Shown here piece after piece: positions 1 to 5,143 of a DNA stretch of 5,171 nt. This DNA comes from Bacillota bacterium (GTDB lineage Bacteria; Bacillota; Clostridia; Acetivibrionales; DSM-1351). A model generated the notes under the pieces. It saw only the letters and a list, made by a program, of their open reading frames with translations, was not told the origin of the DNA and did no database searches. Made by a program: the position numbers and the translations under genes. The first letter of the stretch is position 1; every line of letters begins with the position of its first letter. The stretch covers positions 1 to 5,171 of the forward strand of contig JAEVZU010000077.1 in assembly GCA_023392075.1 (NCBI GenBank). Direction: 5' to 3'.

Positions 1-1
1 G

Positions 2-35
2 AATGCTGCCCGCCCATTCGGGGGCAGCATTTTTT
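2..35. terminator. Hairpin with T-tract, probable bidirectional intrinsic terminator
   Basis: A 10-bp perfect stem (2-11 with 22-31, AATGCTGCCC against GGGCAGCATT) encloses a short loop, and a run of six T (30-35) follows on the plus strand. That is the shape of an intrinsic terminator for a plus-strand transcript entering from the left. On the minus strand the same stem begins 21 nt after the stop codon of the sugar-binding protein gene, so it probably also ends or attenuates that transcript. The U-tract it would need in that direction lies beyond position 1 and cannot be seen. If permease genes follow to the left, the hairpin could instead be a partial terminator or 3' stabiliser that raises binding-protein levels over permeases. 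Confidence 0.8.
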
Positions 36-52
36 ACCATAATTACAAATGA

Positions 53-1468
53 TTATTTGGAGCTTTCTGTTTTCCAATCGTTTACAACCTGTGTCTTAAC
101 ATCCTCCCAGTTCTTCTTGCCCTGTGCATACTGGAGCAGTGCCGCACCAAAGTTATCCTTGAAAGTCTGGTTGGGGAATACCGTAAAGTTCCAGGCTACG
201 TTTGTCGTCCCCTGCCTGCCCATCCAGTTCAAAACTTCCTGAGCTAAAGGATCCTTTGGCTTTTCATTTTCACCGAAGGTATCAAACGGAGCGATAAAGC
301 CCAGTTTGTTGGTTACAAAATCCTTACCTTTATCACTTGAATAGAGCCAGTAAATGAAATCCAAAGCAAGCTTCTGCTTTTCAGGGGAAGCCTTCTGATT
401 GATTGAGAAGAAGTTTTCGGTTCCTGAACAGAGACCCTGGGTTTCTTCACCTGCAGCACCTGTATATATTGGCATGAACTTGATGTCCTCCGCCTTGACC
501 ACATTTCCCTCTACACTGCTGATCTGGCTCCAGGCCCAGTTGCCGTTCTGTACCATTGCAGCCTGGCCAAGAGCAAATTCAGCCATTGAGTCTGCAACCT
601 GTTTGGTTCCAAGGATCTTGGGTTGAACTGTCGAATTGTTCAAATAGAGATCAAAAATATTCTTATAATTGTCAGCATATTGGAAAGTAATGGTCTTTGT
701 TGCATCACCTGTCAGATCCACATTATTGTTCTTGAATTCATAGAATATAGGTACATTTGCAAGGTGGGTCTGCCAGCGCCAGTCTTCGCCCGGCTTCAGG
801 GAAGTGCTTGCAAATACTCCCTTGATCCCCAGTGCTTCCTTGTTCTTTGTCATGTCCTCAACAACCGCCTTTAATTTTGCAAAGCTGTTGATTTCGTCCA
901 TACTTTTCACATCTGTTGCTTTGTTTGCCAAAGCAAAATACTTGTTCATTATTACATTGTTATATATTATTCCGTAACCTTCAACAACATATGGGATACC
1001 ATAAACTCCGTCATTTACTGTTACTGCAAGCTTCTTGTCGGTCAGGTGCTTATAGAGTTCGGAATCCTTTAAATCCGCACAATAATCTTTCCAGTTGGCA
1101 TAGCCTCTTGGTCCGTTGATCTGGAAAAGAGTAGGCGCATCCGATTTTTCCATTTCTGATTTTAAAGTCTGTTCATAAGTACCTGACGCTGCCGTAACAA
1201 CCTTCAGCTTTACACCTGTTTCCTGCTCGTAAACCTTTGATATCTCATTATATACTTCAGCAATTTCAGGTTTAAAGTTCAAATAATATATCTCTCCGCC
1301 TTTTGTCCGGCTGTCCGTGCCCGATGCTGCCGCTGAAGAAACAACTGCTGTTGTACTTTCGGCAGCTGTACCGGAATCCGCCGAAGAAGAGCTCGACCCG
1401 CAGCCGGTAAAAACACCGGTCAGCATTGTAAAAGCAACTGCAAGACCTAAAATCTTTCTAGACTTCAT
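53..1468 (-). CDS. Sugar ABC transporter substrate-binding lipoprotein (family 1)
   Basis: The 471-residue product looks like the extracellular sugar-capture component of an ABC importer. Residues 1-22 form a lipoprotein signal peptide (MKSRK, hydrophobic core, then VFTGC) with Cys23 as the likely lipidated residue; Phe rather than Leu at -3 is slightly unusual. Residues 24-58 are a Ser/Ala/Thr-rich linker. The mature part follows the family 1 solute-binding pattern: an early segment ending near LKVVTAASG (88-96), GVYGIPYVVEGYGIIYN (154-170), a FALGQAAMVQNGNWAW block (298-313) and the SPEKQKLALDFIYWLYS segment (361-377). Aromatic residues are plentiful, as in oligosaccharide binders. A strong GGGAGGAA site (1477-1484) lies 8 nt before the ATG. 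The gene follows the LacI-type regulator after 61 bp on the same strand and is probably co-transcribed and repressed with it. The regulator's MalR-like character hints at a glucan such as a maltodextrin, but the sequence does not fix the ligand. Permeases and ATPase are not in the window. Confidence 0.93.
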   Translation of the reverse strand: MKSRKILGLAVAFTMLTGVFTGCGSSSSSADSGTAAESTTAVVSSAAASGTDSRTKGGEIYYLNFKPEIAEVYNEISKVYEQETGVKLKVVTAASGTYEQTLKSEMEKSDAPTLFQINGPRGYANWKDYCADLKDSELYKHLTDKKLAVTVNDGVYGIPYVVEGYGIIYNNVIMNKYFALANKATDVKSMDEINSFAKLKAVVEDMTKNKEALGIKGVFASTSLKPGEDWRWQTHLANVPIFYEFKNNNVDLTGDATKTITFQYADNYKNIFDLYLNNSTVQPKILGTKQVADSMAEFALGQAAMVQNGNWAWSQISSVEGNVVKAEDIKFMPIYTGAAGEETQGLCSGTENFFSINQKASPEKQKLALDFIYWLYSSDKGKDFVTNKLGFIAPFDTFGENEKPKDPLAQEVLNWMGRQGTTNVAWNFTVFPNQTFKDNFGAALLQYAQGKKNWEDVKTQVVNDWKTESSK

Positions 1469-1529
1469 AATATTTATTCCTCCCTAAACTTTTTTGTTTA
1501 TAATAATGAGCTATCTGCAGTCTAACCCA

Positions 1530-2555
1530 TTAAATACCTGATGTTGATTCTCTTTTAAGAATTTTATAATCTATATATCTGCACCCTGGGTCAACCTGTT
1601 TATTATTCAGCACATCAATAAGCATTCCGGCTGCTGATGACCCTAGCTGATAGGAATCAACCGTCACTGTTGTTATCGACGGTCTTGAAAATCTTGTATA
1701 GGCACTGTCATTAAAGCAGGCTACTGCAACATCTCGTGGCACATCAGCCTTTATCTCCTCAAGGTACTTCATTGCCCCCATGCACATGGTATCGTCTACG
1801 GTTATGACTCCATCAGGTCTGTCCGGCAGACTCATAAGTCTCTTCATGGATTCATAACCATGTTTCTCAGAGAATTCGTGCACATAAATATATTCTTCTT
1901 TTACTGACAGACCGTATTCCCTTAATTTATTTTTATATCCTTCCAGACGGTTTACGGTAACTATTGAACCTTCAACACCGCCGATAAAAGCTATTTTTTT
2001 TCTGCCCTTTTGCAGGATATGCTCTGTCAGCGCAGAAGCAGCACTGATATTGTCATTATCAATACTGTATATATTGCTATACTCTTTGCAGCTTCCTATA
2101 AGTACAAATGGGAATTGAGTCTTGAGCATTAATTCTATGTTTGTATCCCTGAGCTTTGATCTAAGCAGAATTATTCCATCAACCCGGGAAGTGGTGATAA
2201 GCCTTTTTATTGCTTCAGGTTCCGTAGGGTTTCCTGCTGTTATCAAAACATCATAATTGTTGTTGGAAACAGTGTTGCAGATACCCTTTAACGCTTCCTG
2301 AAAAAATGTTGCCGCGTATATTCCCGATTCTCCGTGAGGCATTACTATACCTACAGCGTTTGTTTTGTTCCTTGCCAGATTTCGTGCCGCAGTATTAGGT
2401 GTGTAACCGTACTTTTCAATAATGTCAAAAATCCTGGCTCTTGTTTCCCCGCTTATCCTCGGATTACCGTCAATAGCCCTGGATACTGTAGATTTTGATA
2501 CCCCGGCAATCTCTGCAATTTCCTTTATTGTCATCTTCTTAGGTATAGTGCTCAT
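1530..2555 (-). CDS. LacI-family transcriptional regulator, MalR-like
   Basis: The 341-residue product is a full-length LacI/GalR repressor. Residues 8-28 are the helix-turn-helix (TIKEIAEIAGVSKSTVSRAI), followed by the TPNTAARNLAR hinge helix (52-62), whose Leu60 matches the intercalating leucine of the family. Residues 65-340 form the periplasmic-binding-protein-like effector domain, with IDNDN (165-169), KKIAFIGG (186-193), VNRLEGY (201-207), the conserved FND (281-283) and the SITTVTVDSYQLG segment (293-305). From memory, the IDNDN to RLEGY stretch most resembles MalR-type maltose regulators; this was not checked by search. A GGGAGG site (2561-2566) is 5 nt before the ATG, which supports this start over Met8. 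Two CCGG-centred palindromes upstream are its likely operators, implying autoregulation and control of the binding-protein gene that follows. Effector identity is inferred only as a sugar. Confidence 0.95.
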   Translation of the reverse strand: MSTIPKKMTIKEIAEIAGVSKSTVSRAIDGNPRISGETRARIFDIIEKYGYTPNTAARNLARNKTNAVGIVMPHGESGIYAATFFQEALKGICNTVSNNNYDVLITAGNPTEPEAIKRLITTSRVDGIILLRSKLRDTNIELMLKTQFPFVLIGSCKEYSNIYSIDNDNISAASALTEHILQKGRKKIAFIGGVEGSIVTVNRLEGYKNKLREYGLSVKEEYIYVHEFSEKHGYESMKRLMSLPDRPDGVITVDDTMCMGAMKYLEEIKADVPRDVAVACFNDSAYTRFSRPSITTVTVDSYQLGSSAAGMLIDVLNNKQVDPGCRYIDYKILKRESTSGI

Positions 2556-2620
2556 TTAAACCTCCCTGTTCCTTTGTATGTATAAGGTCAGCCATATTTG
2601 GCCCTGTCAATCTCAATCAT

Positions 2621-2662
2621 TTACTAGTTAATCGTTTGTGCTACCGGTTGCACAACTAGTAA
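2621..2662. repeat. 9-bp inverted repeat enclosing the inner operator
   Basis: TTACTAGTT (2621-2629) and AACTAGTAA (2654-2662) are perfect reverse complements. They flank the inner operator palindrome but are centred 4 bp away from it, so the two dyads overlap and share bases. In the minus-strand leader RNA they can form one hairpin: TTACTAGT with ACTAGTAA, a one-sided bulge, then TGTGC with GCACA around a loop. A run of seven T/A pairs (2661-2667) borders it. This may be an extra protein site, a leader structure or a decayed duplicated operator. Confidence 0.5.
2637..2654. promoter_or_regulatory. Putative LacI-type operator, inner site
   Basis: TGTGCTACCGGTTGCACA is an 18-bp palindrome centred between 2645 and 2646 with one mismatched pair (2642/2649); the symmetry extends to 20 bp. 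A CG at the exact centre and a 14-20 bp size are typical of LacI/GalR operators. It lies about 82-99 bp upstream of the regulator start codon and downstream of the proposed promoter, so a bound repressor could act as a roadblock or loop with the outer site. It shares the 12-mer TGTGCAACCGGT (minus strand) with the outer site. Confidence 0.72.
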
Positions 2663-2690
2663 AAAAATTGGCTGCAAACATTTTGTCATC

Positions 2691-2708
2691 TGTGCAACCG
2701 GTTACATA
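2691..2708. promoter_or_regulatory. Putative LacI-type operator, outer site
   Basis: TGTGCAACCGGTTACATA is a palindrome centred between 2699 and 2700 with two mismatched pairs. It abuts the proposed -10 of the regulator promoter and would cover the start point of transcription, a classic repression position. It also fits the CcpA catabolite-response consensus WTGNAANCGNWNNCW at all but the first position, so it may serve CcpA instead of, or as well as, the local regulator. Its centre is 54 bp from the inner site, close to five helical turns, which would allow looping. Confidence 0.7.
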
Positions 2709-2739
2709 AATATAGTAACATTAAGTTAACTTGTATCAA
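2709..2739 (-). promoter_or_regulatory. Putative promoter of the lacI-type regulator/binding-protein operon
   Basis: Reading the minus strand, TTGATA (2734-2739) is a 5/6 match to the -35 box. It is followed either after 16 bp by TACTAT (2712-2717) or after 19 bp by TATATT (2709-2714) as the -10 box. Transcription would start near 2702, inside the outer operator, leaving a leader of about 145 nt before the regulator start codon. The position next to two operators supports it, but neither spacing/-10 pairing is ideal. Confidence 0.45.
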
Positions 2740-2818
2740 ATGTATATATTCCACCAAAAACGCAGCTTAATTTTGTATAAATTGCATAAATGTTTTTGGG
2801 CAAATACCAGTATTTTAA

Positions 2819-2916
2819 AGTGGTCTGTAACATCTAAAACGTATATTGCCGGCGAGGAAAATTTTTGCAGGATTTCCTTGTCGGCAATATGTGACTTTCA
2901 GGTGTTACAGACCACT
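2819..2916. repeat. 98-bp imperfect palindrome (long hairpin)
   Basis: The outer arms AGTGGTCTGTAACA (2819-2832) and TGTTACAGACCACT (2903-2916) pair perfectly over 14 bp. Pairing continues inward to 2839/2896 with one wobble and one A-C mismatch. After a 2-nt bulge (2894-2895) a second stem of 21 pairs (2840-2860 with 2873-2893) closes a 12-nt loop. Five positions are G-U pairs when read as plus-strand RNA, where about 41 pairs form; only one is when read on the minus strand. The right end covers the first two bases of the glycosyltransferase stop codon. No T-tract follows on the plus strand and only TTT follows on the minus strand, so it is not a standard intrinsic terminator, though it could stabilise the 3' end of the glycosyltransferase mRNA. 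A miniature mobile element is the other main reading; I see no clear target duplication. Confidence 0.8.
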
Positions 2917-4156
2917 AGGCGGCAGTGGAAGTATGAGCTATATGCGCCCAGTCCTTATTTTTCCTTGAAAAGTATCCCTGAATCATAATGGGCACCCAGG
3001 TGAAATTAAAAATCGGGAGTACCACCAATCCCATTATCAGGTTCTTGCTGGCTTTATTCTCATTCACCAGGACCGTTACCGAGAAAATATTCTGTATAAC
3101 AAAGGTGATTACCGACATTACTGCAAAAAGCAATAAAGCTTTTAAATTTGCATCATCTATCTGGGATGCAACTGTTTTCATCGCCTGAAATGCCATCAAT
3201 ACACTGCCCATAACGTATAAAAACGGGTAAAATAACATGACAACCGTATCAAATGCCTGCAGACTTTTGTCTTTAAGGAGCTTGTTAAATGCCTGTCTGC
3301 CATACAGAAAGGTACAGCTGAAATGTCCCTGCATCCATCGGGTGCGCTGTCTCCAGGACTGGGACAGTGTAACAGGCTGTTCGTCAAATATCACAGCATC
3401 ATGGGCCCAGCCGATTTTAACATCATTCAGACACAGCTGAAAGTAGAACTCCACATCTTCAGTCAGGGTTTCTATTTCCCATCCAATTGTCTTAAGTGTT
3501 TCAATACTCACTGCATACCCGCTTCCGGTCAGTGTGCAATTCATTCCAAGGTACTGTCTGGGCAGCTGGCACAGTCTGTTGGCCAGCCAATAGGTTATGG
3601 AATAGGAGGAAGTGATCCACGAATCCCACGGATTTTTCATATCCCTATACCCCTGAACCACCTGATATCCCTTTTGCATCTTTTTATCGATCTGCAGCAG
3701 GAAGTCCTTTGATACCAGATTATCGGCATCAAGTATACATACGGCATCAAATTTAAATTCAGCACCGAATAATTTTTCAAACATCCATTTCAGAGCATGT
3801 CCCTTACCTTTGTTTAAGGCATCCTGTCTGTCAAACACCACTGCTCCGCAATCTCTTGCAATATTGGCCGTATCATCGGTGCAGTTGTCCGCTATCACAA
3901 ACACTTCATATTTCTCTTTTGGATAATTCATGGCTTTTATACTTCTGATGGTGTTTCCGATAACAGCCTGTTCATTGTGCGCAGCAACAATAATTGCATA
4001 ATTCTTATCCGGGTAGGAAACTTCATGATTTTCCGGCCTTTTTCTCCAGCCGAATACCGATATAATGAGAAAATAGCCCAAAACTATCAGTATAACAGTA
4101 ACCGCCGCCGTAAAAAGAATGTTTGCACTGAAGTCCATGTATTTAATAAGTTCCAT
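2915..4156 (-). CDS. Membrane-bound family 2 glycosyltransferase (processive type)
   Basis: The 413-residue product has an N-terminal membrane segment (about 12-34), a cytosolic GT-A catalytic domain and about three C-terminal membrane segments (about 301-326, 338-364, 373-394), the layout of IcaA/PgaC, hyaluronan synthase and cellulose synthase relatives. Catalytic signatures are intact: AAHNE (58-62), the nucleotide-binding ADNCTDDT (89-96), NKGKGHAL (115-122), the metal-binding DAD (143-145), TED with the likely catalytic base (232-234) and the QRTRW acceptor motif (270-274). There is no PilZ domain. The enzyme would transfer sugar from a nucleotide sugar, probably making and perhaps extruding a beta-linked polysaccharide or glycolipid; product unknown. 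The ATG has an AGGGGG site 6 nt upstream (4163-4168). It lies 57 bp after the PAP2 gene on the same strand, suggesting an operon. Its TAG stop overlaps the end of a 98-bp palindrome, but the C-terminus (KDWAHIAHT) looks like a natural end. Confidence 0.93.
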   Translation of the reverse strand: MELIKYMDFSANILFTAAVTVILIVLGYFLIISVFGWRKRPENHEVSYPDKNYAIIVAAHNEQAVIGNTIRSIKAMNYPKEKYEVFVIADNCTDDTANIARDCGAVVFDRQDALNKGKGHALKWMFEKLFGAEFKFDAVCILDADNLVSKDFLLQIDKKMQKGYQVVQGYRDMKNPWDSWITSSYSITYWLANRLCQLPRQYLGMNCTLTGSGYAVSIETLKTIGWEIETLTEDVEFYFQLCLNDVKIGWAHDAVIFDEQPVTLSQSWRQRTRWMQGHFSCTFLYGRQAFNKLLKDKSLQAFDTVVMLFYPFLYVMGSVLMAFQAMKTVASQIDDANLKALLLFAVMSVITFVIQNIFSVTVLVNENKASKNLIMGLVVLPIFNFTWVPIMIQGYFSRKNKDWAHIAHTSTAA

Positions 4157-4213
4157 CGGCCGCCCCCTGTGTTAATATTTTTATAATATACTTGTATACT
4201 ATTTTATAACATT

Positions 4214-4747
4214 TTAAAGAAAATTTGAAAGGAATTGTATTACTGCTGAAGTAAAAGTAGCCAAAACCATCCCTGCAAGGACGTCCGATGGATAATGCAC
4301 CCCCAGATACAGTCTTGTGACTGCAACTACAAATGCCACCGGAAAACATACCAGGGCTAAGAAGGATTCATTAAAAGCCACAATGGTGGCAATTGCAAAT
4401 ACTGCCGTCGTATGTCCTGAAGGGAAGGAATAGTAGTCAATTGCTACATTAAACGTGTTCAGGTTTGGCAAAACCTCTATGGGCCTCAGTCTGCATACCC
4501 TGTTTTTAAGAAGATGCACGATCAAATGGCTTATGGTCAGAGACACCAACGCCTTTAACCCTACCCCTCTTACTTCCCCTTTTCCTATGAAGATAATCAG
4601 AAGACATCCGGAAATTGTAAACACAGCACTTCCCATTTGTGTAAACAAAGGCATAAGCCGATCCAGCAACCTGCATTTTATTGACTTGTTAAAAAGCAAA
4701 AGTGTATTTAAATCGGTTGTATATAGAAGTCCTTTAATTTCGCTCAT
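4214..4747 (-). CDS. PAP2-family membrane lipid phosphatase
   Basis: The 177-residue product carries the three PAP2 phosphatase motifs: KNRVCRLRP (81-89, the KxxxxxxRP signature), PSGH (109-112) and TRLYLGVHYPSD (144-155, with the conserved R145, H151 and D155; Thr replaces the usual Ser before the Arg). Hydrophobic stretches at about 38-55, 62-80, 113-127, 129-145 and 156-174 suggest a five- to six-helix membrane protein of normal length for short bacterial PAP2 enzymes such as BcrC-type undecaprenyl pyrophosphate phosphatases. The likely reaction is dephosphorylation of a lipid phosphate or pyrophosphate at the outer membrane face; the exact substrate is not shown. I start the gene at ATG 4745-4747 because GGAGG (4753-4757) lies 5 nt upstream; extension to a TTG at 4774 has no such site. 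The gene precedes the glycosyltransferase, consistent with recycling a lipid carrier or tailoring a glycolipid. Confidence 0.92.
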   Translation of the reverse strand: MSEIKGLLYTTDLNTLLLFNKSIKCRLLDRLMPLFTQMGSAVFTISGCLLIIFIGKGEVRGVGLKALVSLTISHLIVHLLKNRVCRLRPIEVLPNLNTFNVAIDYYSFPSGHTTAVFAIATIVAFNESFLALVCFPVAFVVAVTRLYLGVHYPSDVLAGMVLATFTSAVIQFLSNFL

Positions 4748-4772
4748 GGTTACCTCCGTAACTGTCCTATAC

Positions 4773-4795
4773 AAGAATAATAACAGATTATTCTT
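4773..4795. repeat. Small perfect hairpin in the PAP2 leader
   Basis: AAGAATAAT (4773-4781) and ATTATTCTT (4787-4795) form a 9-bp perfect stem with a 5-nt loop (AACAG). It begins about 2 nt after the predicted start point of the PAP2 transcript and ends 15 nt before its GGAGG site. It could be an operator dyad or a 5' hairpin that protects the mRNA. No T-tract follows in either direction, so it is not a terminator. Confidence 0.55.
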
Positions 4796-4803
4796 AAATA
4801 CAA

Positions 4804-4833
4804 ATTATAAATTCTTTAAATATTTCTTAACAA
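4804..4833 (-). promoter_or_regulatory. Probable promoter of the PAP2-glycosyltransferase operon
   Basis: On the minus strand, TTGTTA (4828-4833, 4/6 match to the -35 box) is separated by 18 bp from a perfect TATAAT (4804-4809). The start point would be near 4797, giving a leader of about 50 nt before the ATG at 4747. The surroundings are very AT-rich, which weakens the statistical case, but the perfect -10 box and its placement make this the best candidate for the downstream gene pair. Confidence 0.6.
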
Positions 4834-4877
4834 ATTAATTTATTTTGTAATATTAATCTCATAATGTTAATTTGTTA
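4828..4877. repeat. 11-bp perfect inverted repeat across the promoter region
   Basis: TAACAAATTAA (4828-4838) and TTAATTTGTTA (4867-4877) are perfect reverse complements, 39 bp apart centre to centre. The left arm contains the -35 box of the minus-strand PAP2 promoter; the right arm overlaps an extended -10-like TGTTATAAT on the plus strand. Paired binding sites for a regulator is one reading. The sequence is so AT-rich that chance cannot be excluded. Confidence 0.45.
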
Positions 4878-4881
4878 TAAT
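4853..4881 (+). promoter_or_regulatory. Possible plus-strand promoter with extended -10
   Basis: TTAATC (4853-4858, 3/6 match) lies 17 bp before a perfect TATAAT (4876-4881) that is preceded by TG one base away (TGTTATAAT), an extended -10 box. A transcript would begin near 4889 and run rightward through the 172-bp structured element. No gene follows within the window, so its only visible product would be a non-coding RNA or something beyond the right edge. Confidence 0.35.
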
Positions 4882-4900
4882 ATAGTTGGTAAGTAATTAA

Positions 4901-4929
4901 TATATACCCAGTCTACCCTCTATTAACAA
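4901..4929 (-). promoter_or_regulatory. Possible second, distal promoter for PAP2 pointing out of the inverted repeat
   Basis: On the minus strand, TTGTTA (4924-4929) lies inside the left terminal repeat of the 172-bp element. It is followed after 17 bp by TATATA (4901-4906) just outside it. This would direct transcription leftward toward the PAP2 gene from about 4894. The -10 match is only 4/6, so this is tentative. Confidence 0.3.
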
Positions 4930-5088
4930 TGTACAATACGTTTTTGAGTGGTCAATTTGCCCTGCGGCTGCGTTAAAGCCGCTTGAAAGGCACAAAGTCT
5001 TACTGCACGCCGTTTACCTTGCCGCAAGCCAAATTATCTCACTTAAAAATCACAGACCTCACGCCGAGATATACATTGTCAATAGAGG
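4917..5088. repeat. 172-bp element with inverted ends and nested pairing (MITE-like or structured RNA)
   Basis: The ends CCTCTATTAACAATGTA (4917-4933) and TACATTGTCAATAGAGG (5072-5088) are inverted repeats matching at 16 of 17 positions. Collinear pairing continues inside: TTTTTGAGTG (4941-4950) with CACTTAAAAA (5040-5049, one G-U), AATTTG (4954-4959) with CAAATT (5030-5035), and TGCGGC (4963-4968) with GCCGCA (5021-5026). The same GCGGC can instead form a local hairpin, GCGGCT (4964-4969) with AGCCGC (4977-4982). The core (4960-5030) is richer in G and C than its surroundings. There is no open reading frame of note and no T-tract after either end. A TA dinucleotide lies one base outside each end (4914-4915, 5090-5091), as Tc1/mariner-IS630-type miniature elements would leave. 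A structured non-coding RNA is the alternative; I do not recognise a known RNA family. Confidence 0.7.
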
Positions 5089-5143
5089 TTATTAAAAAAA
5101 GTGTTGAAATTTTATTCATTCTTCCTAACTTCAAAGTTGAGAG

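Noticed and set aside
1469..1529. Separate promoter in the 61-bp gap before the sugar-binding protein gene
   Set aside because: TTATAA/TATTAT-like sequences exist, but no -35 match lies at good spacing, so co-transcription with the regulator is simpler.
2583..2626. TTGACA on the minus strand in the regulator leader as a promoter closer to the gene
   Set aside because: The -35 box is perfect, but the nearest -10-like sequence (TTATAC) is 19 bp away and a poor match. It would also place both operators upstream of the start point.
2621..2910. CRISPR array or phage attachment site in the palindromic regions
   Set aside because: There are no regularly spaced direct repeats with unique spacers, and no integrase, cas or tRNA gene nearby.
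2731..2988. Plus-strand 85-codon reading frame over the 98-bp palindrome
   Set aside because: It has no ribosome binding site, runs through the palindrome and into the 3' end of the glycosyltransferase gene on the other strand, and has no recognisable protein features.
3323..3712. Plus-strand 129-codon frame inside the glycosyltransferase gene
   Set aside because: It is fully antisense to a gene with intact catalytic motifs, so it is a shadow frame.
4748..4774. Extension of the PAP2 gene to a TTG start at 4774
   Set aside because: No ribosome binding site precedes the TTG, whereas GGAGG lies 5 nt before the ATG at 4747, and the extra nine residues add nothing to the fold.
4455..4838. Plus-strand 127-codon frame antisense to the PAP2 gene
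   Set aside because: The opposite strand encodes all three PAP2 motifs in order; this frame has no start signal or known features.
2819..5062. Possible kinship of the two palindromic elements through shared AGTGGTC and ACAGACC words
   Set aside because: Only 7-base matches are shared and the rest differs; such words are expected by chance in 5 kb.
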